A DNA stretch of 64,000 nucleotides from Massilia sp. IC2-477 (GTDB taxonomy: Bacteria; Pseudomonadota; Gammaproteobacteria; Burkholderiales; Burkholderiaceae_D): NCBI RefSeq assembly GCF_020707265.1, contig NZ_JAJFEQ010000001.1:1-64000 (forward strand). The letters run 5' to 3'. Shown in pieces: positions 28,439-37,135 of the stretch (its first letter is position 1; every line of letters starts with the position of its first letter). Made by a program: the position numbers and the translations under genes. The notes beneath the pieces were generated by a model. That model saw only the letters and a program-made list of their open reading frames with translations, did no database searches and was not told where the DNA came from.

Positions 28439-29140
28439 ATGTCCATAATCGCCGAGAACTTGCAAGCTGTCGAAGCGACAATCGCGGCCGCTTGCGCTGC
28501 GTCCAACAGGGGGCGCGAAACGGTCCAGCTGCTGGCCGTTTCCAAAACCTTCCCTGCGGAGGCCGTGGTCGAGGCGATGGCTGCGGGACAGCGCGCCTTC
28601 GGCGAAAACTACCTGCAGGAAGCCCTCGACAAGATGCAGGAAGTGGCGCGCCTGCAACCGGAAACACCCGTCAGCTGGCATTTCATCGGCCCGATCCAGA
28701 GCAACAAGACGCGTCCGATCGCGGCCAGCTTCCAGTGGGTGCATACGGTGGAGCGCCTGAAGATCGCCCAGCGCCTGTCCGAACAGCGCCCGCCGGAACT
28801 GGGCCCGCTCGACATCTGCCTGCAGGTGAACATCAGCGGCGAAGCGAGCAAGAGCGGCGCGAGCGAGGCCGAGCTGCCGGAACTCGCGCGCCAGGTGGCC
28901 GCGCTGCCCAACCTGCGCCTGCGCGGGCTGATGGCGATTCCCGAACCCACGACCATCGAGGCCGAGCAGCGCGCCGCCTTTGCCCGCCTGCGTGGCTTGT
29001 ACGAGGGACTGCAAAAAAGCGGCCTGGCCCTCGACACCCTGTCGATGGGGATGTCGGGCGACCTCAAAGCCGCGATCGCGGAAGGCGCGACCATCGTGCG
29101 CATCGGCAGCGCCATCTTCGGCGCCCGCCATTACGAATAA
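28439..29140 (+). CDS. yggS: PLP homeostasis protein YggS family
   Basis: A 233-aa pyridoxal-phosphate-binding TIM-barrel protein (YggS/PROSC/YBL036C family). The PLP lysine is K36 in LLAVSKTFPA. Typical segments are AFGENYLQEALDK, WHFIGPIQSNKTR, LMAIPEP and LSMGMSGDLKAAIAEGATIVRIGSAIFG (family end motif). Known members buffer free PLP and affect amino-acid metabolism. It is 9 nt upstream of proC, a frequent bacterial pairing. Confidence 0.95.
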   Translation: MSIIAENLQAVEATIAAACAASNRGRETVQLLAVSKTFPAEAVVEAMAAGQRAFGENYLQEALDKMQEVARLQPETPVSWHFIGPIQSNKTRPIAASFQWVHTVERLKIAQRLSEQRPPELGPLDICLQVNISGEASKSGASEAELPELARQVAALPNLRLRGLMAIPEPTTIEAEQRAAFARLRGLYEGLQKSGLALDTLSMGMSGDLKAAIAEGATIVRIGSAIFGARHYE

Positions 29141-29149
29141 AGGAAGTAC

Positions 29150-29968
29150 ATGAAGATTGCATTCATCGGCGGCGGCAACATGGCCACGGCCCTGATCGCC
29201 GGCCTGGCCGGCCAACTCACCGGCGCCGGCAGCCTGCACGTGGTGGACCCGAACCCGGAAGCGCTGGAGCGCCTGGCGAGCCAGTACGGCGTCAGCACGG
29301 CCTCGACCATCGACGTGCAGGTCGGCGCCGCCGACGTGGTGGTACTGGCGGTAAAGCCGCAGCAGATGCGCGAAGTGGCGGCCAGCCTCAAGCCCCTGCT
29401 GGGCGCCCAGCCGTTGGTGCTGTCGATCGCGGCCGGCATCCGCATCGCCGACCTGGGCCGCTGGCTGGGCGGCTACACCCGTATCGTGCGCTCGATGCCG
29501 AACACGCCGGCCCTGATCGCCATGGGCATCACGGGCATGGTGGCGGGCAGCGAAGTGGACGAAGTCCAGCGCCAGGCTGCCGACAAGGTGATGCGCGCGG
29601 TCGGACAGACCGTGTGGCTGAAGGAAGAATCCCTGATCGATCCGGTGACGGCGGTGTCGGGCAGCGGCCCGGCCTATGTCTTCTACTTCCTGGAAGCGAT
29701 GCAGCAGGCAGCCCTGGAGATGGGCCTGGATGCGGAGCAGGGTAGGCAGCTGGCCGTGGCCACGTTTACCGGTGCGGCCCAGTTGGCGGCGCAGTCGGGC
29801 GACCCGGTCGAAACCCTGCGCCAGCGCGTCACCTCGAAAGGCGGTACCACGCATGCGGCGATCAGCAGCATGGAGGAGTCGGGCGTGAAGGAAGCGATCG
29901 TCGCGGCCATGAAGGCCGCCGCGGCGCGTGGACGCGAGTTGGGCGACGAGTTAGGTAAGGACTCGTAG
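29150..29968 (+). CDS. proC: Pyrroline-5-carboxylate reductase
   Basis: A 272-aa NAD(P)H enzyme making L-proline from pyrroline-5-carboxylate. The Rossmann motif FIGGGNMATALI is at the N-terminus, RSMPNTPALI in the middle, and the C-terminal dimerisation signature includes PVTAVSGSGPAYVF and TSKGGTTHAAI. The length fits the family. The TAG stop (29966-29968) lies within the first bases of the half repeat D. Confidence 0.96.
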   Translation: MKIAFIGGGNMATALIAGLAGQLTGAGSLHVVDPNPEALERLASQYGVSTASTIDVQVGAADVVVLAVKPQQMREVAASLKPLLGAQPLVLSIAAGIRIADLGRWLGGYTRIVRSMPNTPALIAMGITGMVAGSEVDEVQRQAADKVMRAVGQTVWLKEESLIDPVTAVSGSGPAYVFYFLEAMQQAALEMGLDAEQGRQLAVATFTGAAQLAAQSGDPVETLRQRVTSKGGTTHAAISSMEESGVKEAIVAAMKAAAARGRELGDELGKDS

Positions 29969-29998
29969 GGTGGGCGGGTTCCCCGCCCACGCGTTCAG
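29965..29998. repeat. Half copy of the bipartite inverted repeat, copy D
   Basis: Only the left hairpin is present: GTAGGGTGGGCGGG, loop TT, CCCCGCCCACGCGTTCA. The right half is missing, and the minus-strand yqjK-like gene ends at 29995, inside it. It supplies the proC stop codon (TAG). Confidence 0.85.
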
Positions 29999-30294
29999 TG
30001 CACTTCGAAGCCGCGCCACCTGAGCACAGGCAGCAGCCTCTGGACCAGCTTGTAGGCCGAGACCACCGCCGTTACGCTGCCCACCGCCCACTTGGGTTTG
30101 GTGAGGAACAGACCGGCTGCGACGCCGCCCACGATCAGCGCCGTCTTCCGATGGCGCAGCGCGTAGGCCGGAATCAGCCCCAGCGTATCGGGCGAGGACA
30201 GCGTGGCGACGTCGTACGCCAGCAGTGCACGCTGGTCGGCGCAGCGCGCCACCAGCGCTTCGCGCCGCGCTGCGAGGGTGGATTCAGATGCCAT
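29995..30294 (-). CDS. YqjK-like small protein
   Basis: A 99-aa protein, Arg/Ala-rich at the N-terminus, with one or two weak hydrophobic segments (about 47-65 and 68-90). It is third in a run with DUF883 and YqjE-type genes, matching the yqjD-yqjE-yqjK order of enterobacteria, and overlaps the yqjE-type gene by 11 nt. Naming rests mainly on context. Its C-terminal codons overlap half repeat D. Confidence 0.65.
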   Translation of the reverse strand: MASESTLAARREALVARCADQRALLAYDVATLSSPDTLGLIPAYALRHRKTALIVGGVAAGLFLTKPKWAVGSVTAVVSAYKLVQRLLPVLRWRGFEVH

Positions 30295-30661
30295 TGGCCT
30301 CTTCTCCCTTCAGGGCCGCGGCGTCCTTGCGCAATTCCGCCAGCGTGGCCGGCAGCATCGGCGGACGTGCGGCCAGGCCGGCGCGCAGTTTCGTCACGGC
30401 GAACAGGGTGCCCAGGATGAACAGGACGGCCATGCCGCCCACCGCCGCCAGGCGGTGCGTGTCCCAGAACAGTACCAGCACGAACAGGATGACGAGGCCG
30501 AGCGCGAACAGTCCCAGCACCGCCGCGGCCAGGGCCCAGACGAGATAGCCGAGCAGGCGGTGCGCGCCTTCCTGCAGTTCGATGGCGGCCAGCTCGAGGC
30601 GCGTGCGCGCCAGGTCGAGCACGTTGGCCACGATCCTTCCAGCTGCCGCCTTGATGCTCAT
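30284..30661 (-). CDS. Phage holin family / YqjE-type membrane protein
   Basis: A 125-aa inner-membrane protein of the DUF1469 (YqjE) family. It has an amphipathic N-terminal helix (AAAGRIVANVLDLARTRLELAAIELQEG) and two transmembrane helices (about 43-66 and 72-95). The start at MSIKAAAGR was chosen as it follows the upstream gene stop by 2 nt. Function is unknown; enterobacterial homologues are expressed in stationary phase with YqjD. Confidence 0.8.
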   Translation of the reverse strand: MSIKAAAGRIVANVLDLARTRLELAAIELQEGAHRLLGYLVWALAAAVLGLFALGLVILFVLVLFWDTHRLAAVGGMAVLFILGTLFAVTKLRAGLAARPPMLPATLAELRKDAAALKGEEANGI

Positions 30662-30663
30662 GA

Positions 30664-30984
30664 TTAGCGGCGCGCGATCAGCATGCCGACGACCACGCCG
30701 ACGGCGGCACCCAGGCCCACCGACTTCCACGGGTTCTCGTGCACGTATTCGTCGGTGACGCGCGCTGCTTCCTTGGTCTTCTCGACCACGGTCTGCTGGT
30801 ACTCGCCCAGGCTTTCCTTGGCGGTCGACAGGGTCTGCTCGAACTTGGCCTTGGCCGCCTTCAGCTCCTCACCGGTCAGGTTGCCGCCGTTGCGCAGCCA
30901 GGCTTCGGCGTCCTGGATCACGGTCTTCAGGTCCGACATCAGTTGCTCGCGGGTGCCGGTTTGGGTAGGGATCTTTTCCATCAT
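30664..30984 (-). CDS. DUF883 (ElaB/YqjD) membrane-anchored protein
   Basis: A 106-aa protein (or 105 if the second of two adjacent ATGs is used). Residues about 12-80 form a coiled coil (LMSDLKTVIQDAEAWLRNGG, LSTAKESLGEYQQTVVEKTKE). The end is the family signature ENPWKSVGLGAAVGVVVGML followed by IARR, a C-terminal tail anchor. In E. coli, YqjD-type proteins tether ribosomes to the membrane in stationary phase; that role here is inference. First gene of the three-gene run. Confidence 0.88.
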   Translation of the reverse strand: MMEKIPTQTGTREQLMSDLKTVIQDAEAWLRNGGNLTGEELKAAKAKFEQTLSTAKESLGEYQQTVVEKTKEAARVTDEYVHENPWKSVGLGAAVGVVVGMLIARR

Positions 30985-31028
30985 GGTAGGGCCTCGTGAA
31001 GTGGGTGTTGAATGCCTTTTGTGCAATA

Positions 31029-31883
31029 TTACCTGATTGCATAGTCGAGTGCGACACCAATGAACAGTGCGGCGCCCAGCCAGTTGTTGTGGCGGAAGGC
31101 CTTGAAGCAGGCCATCCGCTCGCGGTGGCGGATCAGGGTGTAGTGGTAGAGGGCGATGCCGGCCGCGACCACGATGCCGCCCACGAACCACCAGCGCAGT
31201 CCCAGGTACCAGCCGCACACCAGGTCGATTGCCAGCGCCGCGCCGTAGCACAGCATGACGGCGGCCACGTCGAAGCGGCCGAAGGTGATGGCCGAGGTGC
31301 GGATGCCAATCTTGAGGTCGTCGTCGCGGTCGACCATCGCGTACTCGGTGTCGTAGGCGACCGCCCAGAACACGTTCGCCACCAGGAGCCACCAGGCCAC
31401 CGCCGGCACCGTGCCCTGCACGGCGGCGAAGGCCATCGGGATGCCGAAGCCGAAGGCGATGCCGAGGTAGGCCTGGGGAATGGCGAAGAAGCGCTTGAAG
31501 TAGGGGTAGGTGCCGGCCACGATCAGGGCCGCCACCGAGAGCTGCTTGGTGAGCGTGTTGAGCGGCAGGATCAGCAGGAAGGAGATCAGCGACAGCACCG
31601 CCGCCACCATCACCGCTTCCCAGCCGCGGATCTTGCCGGCGGTGAGCGGGCGGTCGACGGTGCGCTTGACGTGCTTGTCGAAGTCGCGGTCGGCGTAGTC
31701 GTTGATGGCGCAACCGGCCGAGCGCATCAGCGCCGTGCCGAGCACGAAGATCACCAGCACCTGCCAATCCGGCACCCCGCCAGAGGCCATCCACAAGGCC
31801 CAGAGGGTCGGCCACAGGAGCAGGAGGATGCCGATCGGCTTGTCGGCACGGACCAGGCGGAAGTAGAGCGCCAGCTTGTTCAT
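31029..31883 (-). CDS. ubiA: 4-hydroxybenzoate octaprenyltransferase
   Basis: A 284-aa membrane prenyltransferase with 8-9 helices that attaches the polyprenyl tail to 4-hydroxybenzoate in ubiquinone synthesis. The first Asp-rich motif is [19 protein letters not shown]; the second is [14 protein letters not shown]. The start at [18 protein letters not shown] matches the family length. An in-frame ATG at 31997 would add 38 polar residues and cannot be excluded, because no clear ribosome site precedes either. Confidence 0.94.
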   Translation of the reverse strand: MNKLALYFRLVRADKPIGILLLLWPTLWALWMASGGVPDWQVLVIFVLGTALMRSAGCAINDYADRDFDKHVKRTVDRPLTAGKIRGWEAVMVAAVLSLISFLLILPLNTLTKQLSVAALIVAGTYPYFKRFFAIPQAYLGIAFGFGIPMAFAAVQGTVPAVAWWLLVANVFWAVAYDTEYAMVDRDDDLKIGIRTSAITFGRFDVAAVMLCYGAALAIDLVCGWYLGLRWWFVGGIVVAAGIALYHYTLIRHRERMACFKAFRHNNWLGAALFIGVALDYAIR

Positions 31884-32066
31884 GGGGTTGGTCTTGTCAG
31901 GCAAGAACTGTTGAGCAGAAGACAGGGATTCTAAAGCCTTTTGGCGCGAGAGGCGGCCCTGCTCGTCGGATTCGGAAAGTTGCCATTTTGTTGTCATGGA
32001 GCCGACATTTTTGTTTGTTTAAATGCATCGGCTCCCCCTCTCGATCATCCATTCGGAGATGTACCC

Positions 32067-33569
32067 ATGACTGACAAGCACATTTCGTCCACCCGCCGCA
32101 ACCTGCTCAAGGGCCTGGCCGGCTCCACCGCGCTCCCTTTCGTCGGCGCCTTCGCCGCGCTGCAGTCGCAGCAGGCCATGGCCGCCAACGGCGCCACCAC
32201 CCTGGTCGACAGCCCCTACGGCGCGATCGCCCCGGTCAACGACATCACGACCGGCCTGCCGCTGCTGCAGCTGCCGGCCGGCTTCACCTATAAAAGCTTC
32301 GGCTGGCGCGGCGACCTGATGACCGACGGTAAGACCTGCCCCGGCGGCCACGACGGCATGGGCGTGGTCCTGACGCGCAAGGTCGGCCGCAGCACCGAGC
32401 TGGTGCTGGTCCGTAACCACGAGATCGGCGGCACCTCGCCGAGCAATTTCCTGAACGCGGTCGGCGTCTACGACAGCGGCACCACCGGCGGCGGCTCGAC
32501 CAACAAGTTCGGCGGCGGCACCACCAACCTGCTGTTCCGCGACGGTAACTGGGTCAGCATGACCCCGAGCCTGGGCGGCACCCAGACCAACTGTGCCGGC
32601 GGCATCACCCCCTGGGGCACCTGGCTCACCTGCGAGGAAGTCGGCTCGGACGCCGTCGGCACCGCCGGCAAGAAGCATGGCTACGTGTTCGAAGTGCATG
32701 CCGACCCGGCGCTCACCACCGGCCAGCCGATCATCGGCATGGGCCGCTTCGCCCACGAAGCTGCCGCCGTCGATCCAAGTACCGGCATCGTCTACCAGAC
32801 CGAGGATTCGTCCGGCAAGTCGGGCTTCTACCGCTACGTCCCGGACATCAAGACCGGTGCCCCAGGCAGCCTGGCCATGGGCGGCGTGCTGCAGATGGCC
32901 AAGGTCAAGGGCATCAACAACGCCAACCTGGCCAACGTGCCAGTGGACTCGGTGTATGAGCTGGAATGGGTCAGCATCGCCGACCCGGACGCCAACCGCG
33001 GCGACGCCACGGGCCCGAGCGGCGTGCGCATCACGGGTGCGGCCGGCCCCTTCGTGCAGGGCTGGGTGCAGGGCGCGGCGCGCATGAACCGCGGCGAGGG
33101 CATCTGGTACGCCCAGGGCAAGATGTACGTGATGGATACCTCGGGCGGCGCGGTCCAGCGCGGCAGCATCTGGGAGCTCGACCTGGCAACCCAGCGCCTC
33201 AAGTGCATCTACTCGAGCCCGAGCCAGCTGGTGGGCAACATGGGCGACAACCTGACTGTCAGCCCGCGCAACGCCATCCTGATCTGCGAGGACGCCTCGA
33301 CCGCCGCCACCGACCCCTTCGGCTTCGGCCAGCGCCTGATGGGTATCACCGGCCAGGGCGACGCCTACATCTTCGCCAAGAACAACATCAATCTGACCAG
33401 CGCCCAGCTGCAGGGCGCTGGCAAGCTGGGCTCGCTCGCGGGCGACCAGCGCGGCAACGAATTCGCCGGCGCCTGCTTCGACCCGACCGGCCGCTACCTG
33501 TTCGTCAACATCCAGACCCCGGGCGTGACCTTCGCGATTACCGGTCCCTGGGCCAAGGGCCCGTTGTAA
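32067..33569 (+). CDS. PhoX-family (DUF839) protein with Tat signal
   Basis: A 500-aa protein with a twin-arginine signal (STRRNLLKGLAGSTALP, mature from about AMA-ANG). The body is a PhoX/DUF839 beta-propeller: LVRNHEIGG, GGITPWGTWLTCEEVG, FAHEAAAVDPSTGIVYQTEDS, GNMGDNLTVSPRNAILICEDAS. Characterised members are Ca/Fe-dependent alkaline phosphatases in the periplasm; enzymatic activity is inferred. An in-frame extension to 31941 is not needed. It has a CGGAG ribosome site and is followed 27 nt later by a PEP-CTERM gene with the same leader motif. Confidence 0.9.
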   Translation: MTDKHISSTRRNLLKGLAGSTALPFVGAFAALQSQQAMAANGATTLVDSPYGAIAPVNDITTGLPLLQLPAGFTYKSFGWRGDLMTDGKTCPGGHDGMGVVLTRKVGRSTELVLVRNHEIGGTSPSNFLNAVGVYDSGTTGGGSTNKFGGGTTNLLFRDGNWVSMTPSLGGTQTNCAGGITPWGTWLTCEEVGSDAVGTAGKKHGYVFEVHADPALTTGQPIIGMGRFAHEAAAVDPSTGIVYQTEDSSGKSGFYRYVPDIKTGAPGSLAMGGVLQMAKVKGINNANLANVPVDSVYELEWVSIADPDANRGDATGPSGVRITGAAGPFVQGWVQGAARMNRGEGIWYAQGKMYVMDTSGGAVQRGSIWELDLATQRLKCIYSSPSQLVGNMGDNLTVSPRNAILICEDASTAATDPFGFGQRLMGITGQGDAYIFAKNNINLTSAQLQGAGKLGSLAGDQRGNEFAGACFDPTGRYLFVNIQTPGVTFAITGPWAKGPL

Positions 33570-33596
33570 GACCTTTACTCATTCGGAGCTTTTCTC

Positions 33597-34166
33597 ATGA
33601 AACTCACTAAACTGTTTACCGTGCTTGCAGGCCTGACCCTGTCCTGCGCCGCCAACGCCGTGGTCCTGACCACCAGCACCGGCTCGAACCTCGTCACCGA
33701 TTACAGCGGCACTGGCCTGGTGTCCTTCGACCTCGACCTGGCAGATTTCAGCGGCAGCACCCTGAACTTCGTGCTGGAAGAGGCCGACCTGCAAGGTCCG
33801 CTCGCCTTCAACGCCCTGGTGCGCAACCTGGCCGGCGCGGATCTGAGCCGCTTCACCTTCAGCCTGCAGGGCATCAGCTTCACCGGCGCCCCGGGCAGCG
33901 TGACCCCGAGCTTCGGCACGGTGGGCCGGATCGATGCCAGCCCCTTCGCGACCGGCATCAGCTTCGGCCGTCCGGAATATGCCGAGTTCCAGTTCGGTAA
34001 TGTGCTGGGCGGCGGCCAGGACTGGCTGCTGGCCACCAGCGGCCTGCGTGCCGGCGACAGCTTCAGCATCACCGCCACCGTGCCGGAGCCCTCGACCGCG
34101 GCGCTGCTGCTGCCGATGCTGTGCATGGCCGGCCTGATGGCCGCACGCCGCCGCAAGCAAGACTGA
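33597..34166 (+). CDS. PEP-CTERM sorting-domain protein
   Basis: A 189-aa secreted protein. The Sec signal is residues 1-22 (ends AANA). The mature part is a low-complexity beta-rich domain. The C-terminal PEP-CTERM signal reads VPEPSTAALLLPMLCMAGLMAARRRKQD (PEP motif, hydrophobic helix, Arg cluster). Such proteins are processed by exosortase, which is not in this window. It is 27 nt after the PhoX-like gene and likely cotranscribed. A second PEP-CTERM gene lies at 45980-46543. Confidence 0.88.
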   Translation: MKLTKLFTVLAGLTLSCAANAVVLTTSTGSNLVTDYSGTGLVSFDLDLADFSGSTLNFVLEEADLQGPLAFNALVRNLAGADLSRFTFSLQGISFTGAPGSVTPSFGTVGRIDASPFATGISFGRPEYAEFQFGNVLGGGQDWLLATSGLRAGDSFSITATVPEPSTAALLLPMLCMAGLMAARRRKQD

Positions 34167-34218
34167 GAAGCAGGGGGCTTGCCGGTACAATGCAGTTTTC
34201 CGACAAGCCTTCTGAACA

Positions 34219-34701
34219 ATGCACATCTGGGTCGATGCCGACGCCTGCCCGGGCGTCATCAAGGACATCCTGTTCCGCGTGGCCGAGCGCCTGCAGATCG
34301 AAGTCACGCTGGTGGCCAACCAGCTGATGCGGGTGCCCGGCTCGCGCTTCATCCGCGCCCTGCAGGTGCCCAGCGGGCCCGATGTGGCCGACGCCGAGAT
34401 CGTCGCGCGCGTACAAAGCGGCGACATCGTCGTGACGGGAGATATTCCACTGGCGGCGCAGGTACTGGACAAGGGCGGGCTGCCGCTCAATCCGCGCGGC
34501 GAGTGGTACACGAAGGACACCATCGCCCAGCAGCTCACCATGCGCGCCTTCATGGAAGAGCTGCGCGGCAGCGGCGTCGATACCGGCGGGCCGCCCGCTT
34601 TCAGCCAGGCCGACCGCCAGAATTTTGCCAATGCGCTGGACCGCCAGCTGGCCCGGTCGCTCCCCCGTAGGGTGGGCGGCTCCACCGGGGAAGTCGAATA
34701 A
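34219..34701 (+). CDS. YaiI/YqxD family protein (DUF188) with repeat-encoded C-terminus
   Basis: A 160-aa protein of the UPF0178/DUF188 family, a PIN-like nuclease fold. Its motifs are [34 protein letters not shown] and [17 protein letters not shown], then [12 protein letters not shown]. Family members are about 150 residues. Here the last 11 residues ([11 protein letters not shown]) and the stop lie inside repeat copy E, so the repeat replaced or extended the original C-terminus. Confidence 0.92.
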   Translation: MHIWVDADACPGVIKDILFRVAERLQIEVTLVANQLMRVPGSRFIRALQVPSGPDVADAEIVARVQSGDIVVTGDIPLAAQVLDKGGLPLNPRGEWYTKDTIAQQLTMRAFMEELRGSGVDTGGPPAFSQADRQNFANALDRQLARSLPRRVGGSTGEVE

Positions 34702-34833
34702 GGTTGGCGTTAATGCCGCCCACGCGTTCACAGGCTGAAGAGCAGACGAAACGGCTTTCTTGAGCCGCTTGACCGCGTGGGCGGCGTTCATGCAAGCGTC
34801 CGGCAGATCGTCGGGTGGAGCCGCCCACCCTAC
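34667..34833. repeat. Bipartite inverted repeat, copy E (longest)
   Basis: Outer arms GTAGGGTGGGCGGCTCCACC and GGTGGAGCCGCCCACCCTAC, with inner CCGCCCACGCGTTCA and GACCGCGTGGGCGGC. It is 167 bp rather than about 100-110 because the left loop and the centre are longer. It lies between the convergent DUF188 and oxyR genes, and its left 35 bp are translated as the end of the DUF188 protein. Confidence 0.9.
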
Positions 34834-34840
34834 GGCCTGC

Positions 34841-35782
34841 TCAGGCCGCGGCTTCCAGCGTCACCATCTCCACACCCGGCAGCTTGCATTCGGCAACGGC
34901 CTGGGCCACCGCATCGATGGCAGCACGCCGCGTAAAGCTCTTGCGCCACAGGATGACCACGCGGCGCGAGGGGGCTGGGTGGGCGAAGGGGACATAGGTG
35001 AGCAGACCGTTGGGGTCGTGCATGTCGGCCACCGAGGCGCGCGGCAGCACGGTCAGGCCGATGCCGCTCGCGACCATGTGGCGGATCGTCTCCAGCGAGG
35101 AGCCTTCGAAGGTGCGCTGCATGCCATTGCCCGGCGAGGAGTAGCGCGCCATCTCCGGGCACACTTCCAGCACCTGGTCGCGGAAGCAGTGGCCCGCGCC
35201 CAGCAGCAGCATGGTTTCCAGCTTCAGGTCGTCGGCCGGGATTTCCTTGCGCTTGGCCCAGGGGTGCGAGCGCGGCATCGCCACCACGAAGGGTTCGTCG
35301 TACAGGGTCTGCATCGACATGCCGTGCTCGGGCAGCGGCAGGGCCACGATGGCGGCGTCGAGCTCGCCCTGGCGCAGCAGTTCGAGCAGCTTGTGCGTGT
35401 AGTTCTCCTGCAGCACCAGCGGCATCTGCGGCACTGTGTCGATCAGGCGTTTGACCAAAGGCGGCAGCAGGTAGGGTCCGATGGTGTAGATCACGCCGAG
35501 GCGCAGCGGGCCGGCCAGCGGATCCTTGTTCTGTTTCGCCAGCTCCTTGATGGCCGCGGTCTGCTCCAGCACCCGCTCGGCCTGGGCCACGATCTGCGCG
35601 CCCAGGGGCGTGACGGAGACTTCGGAACCACCGCGTTCGAACAAGGTGACGCCGAGTTCGTCCTCGAGCTTCTTGATGGCGACGGAAAGGGTAGGCTGGG
35701 CAACGAAGCAGGCTTCGGCGGCATGGCCGAAGTGTTTGGCGCGCGCGACGGCGACGATGTATTTCAGCTCGGTCAGTGTCAT
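34841..35782 (-). CDS. oxyR: LysR-family hydrogen peroxide sensor OxyR
   Basis: A 313-aa LysR regulator. The N-terminal winged helix is residues 1-60 (HFGHAAEACFVAQPTLSVAIKKLE). The redox pair C199 and C208 in GAGHCFRDQVLEVCPE has the same spacing and numbering as E. coli OxyR, so it should sense peroxide by disulfide formation. Targets probably include catalases and peroxidases elsewhere; none is adjacent. It is divergent from the second pilU-type gene, with a 160-bp intergenic region. Confidence 0.94.
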   Translation of the reverse strand: MTLTELKYIVAVARAKHFGHAAEACFVAQPTLSVAIKKLEDELGVTLFERGGSEVSVTPLGAQIVAQAERVLEQTAAIKELAKQNKDPLAGPLRLGVIYTIGPYLLPPLVKRLIDTVPQMPLVLQENYTHKLLELLRQGELDAAIVALPLPEHGMSMQTLYDEPFVVAMPRSHPWAKRKEIPADDLKLETMLLLGAGHCFRDQVLEVCPEMARYSSPGNGMQRTFEGSSLETIRHMVASGIGLTVLPRASVADMHDPNGLLTYVPFAHPAPSRRVVILWRKSFTRRAAIDAVAQAVAECKLPGVEMVTLEAAA

Positions 35783-35942
35783 AGGCTACGGGTCCCAGGA
35801 TGTCACGGCTGTCTTTACCGGTCATCCTGACACAATGTTGGCATTTAGTCAGCCAGGATTTCATAAAAGTGGAACGATGGGCGAATCATAGTCGATATAA
35901 TTGCCTCGCAGGATTTTCACCCGCGTTCTCAAGAGGAACCCC

Positions 35943-37127
35943 ATGTCGTCGACCTTCGGCCCGGCGGAAGCCCAGGCCTATATCCACAAGTTGCTGACGG
36001 TGATGCACCATCAGGGCGGTTCGGACCTGTTCATCTCCAGCGATTTCCCTCCCAGCATGAAGCACCAGGGCGCCATGAAGCCCCTGAGCCAGCAGCGCCT
36101 GTCCGGCGAGGTCACGCGGGCCCTGGCCCTTTCCTTGATGAACGAGCGCCAGCGTGCGGAGTTCGAGGCCGAGATGGAGTGCAATTTCGCGATTTCGCTG
36201 CCCGGCGTATGCCGCTTCCGCGTCAACGTCTTCGTGCAGCAGCAGAGCGTGGGCATGGTGGTGCGTACCATCGCATCCGAGATCCCGAATTTCGAGAAGC
36301 TCGACCTGCCTGAAGTGCTGAAAGAGGTCGTGATGACCAAGCGCGGCCTGGTGCTGGTGGTCGGCGGCACCGGCTCCGGCAAGTCCACCACGCTGGCGGC
36401 CATGATCGACTACCGCAACAGCCATTCGGCTGGCCACATCATCACGGTGGAAGACCCGGTCGAGTACGTCCACAAGAACAAGAACTGCCTGGTCACGCAC
36501 CGCGAAGTGGGCGTGGACACGCATTCCTGGCACAACGCCCTGAAGAACACCCTGCGCCAGGCGCCGGACGTGATCCTGATCGGCGAGATCCGCGACACCG
36601 AGACCATGGAACACGCGATCGCCTTTGCCGAGACCGGCCACCTGTGCCTGGGCACCCTGCACGCCAACAATGCGAACCAGACCCTGGACCGCATCATCAA
36701 CTTCTTCCCGGAAGAGCGCCGCAACCAGCTCCTGATGGACCTGTCGTCTAATCTGCGTGCGGTGGTCTCGCAACGCCTGATTCGGACGGAAGACGGCAAG
36801 GGCCGCAAGGCGGCCATCGAGATCCTGCTGAACACGCCGACCATCAGCGAGATGATCCTGAAGGGGAACTTCCAGAATATCAAAGAGATCATGCACAAGT
36901 TGCGCGAGCTCGGCATGTGCACCTTCGACCAGGCCTTGTACGAGCTCTATAACAAGGGCTACATCGGCTACGACGAAGCGATCCGCAACGCCGACTCGGC
37001 CAACGGCCTGCGCCTGCAGATCAAACTCTCGGGCGAGCGCAAGGGCCCGGACGGCGCTGCCGGCCGCGCCAGCGAGCTCTCGATGGCGATCGAGGCAGAA
37101 CCGCAAGACGACGCACCTACTACTTAA
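35943..37127 (+). CDS. Second PilU-type retraction ATPase
   Basis: A 394-aa GspE/PilT superfamily ATPase. Walker A GGTGSGKST, TVEDPVEYVH, IGEIRDTETMEHAIAFAETGHLCLGTLHAN and NFFPEERRNQLLMDLS make it closer to PilU than PilT; the AIRNLIRE motif is absent. It differs from the PilU at 26170-27306 by a diverged N-terminus and a longer acidic C-terminal tail (EAEPQDDAPTT). The start at MSSTFGPAEA was chosen over an upstream in-frame start at 35901. It is followed 8 nt later by rfaE2. Its partner system is unknown. Confidence 0.88.
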   Translation: MSSTFGPAEAQAYIHKLLTVMHHQGGSDLFISSDFPPSMKHQGAMKPLSQQRLSGEVTRALALSLMNERQRAEFEAEMECNFAISLPGVCRFRVNVFVQQQSVGMVVRTIASEIPNFEKLDLPEVLKEVVMTKRGLVLVVGGTGSGKSTTLAAMIDYRNSHSAGHIITVEDPVEYVHKNKNCLVTHREVGVDTHSWHNALKNTLRQAPDVILIGEIRDTETMEHAIAFAETGHLCLGTLHANNANQTLDRIINFFPEERRNQLLMDLSSNLRAVVSQRLIRTEDGKGRKAAIEILLNTPTISEMILKGNFQNIKEIMHKLRELGMCTFDQALYELYNKGYIGYDEAIRNADSANGLRLQIKLSGERKGPDGAAGRASELSMAIEAEPQDDAPTT

Positions 37128-37135
37128 GAATTTTT

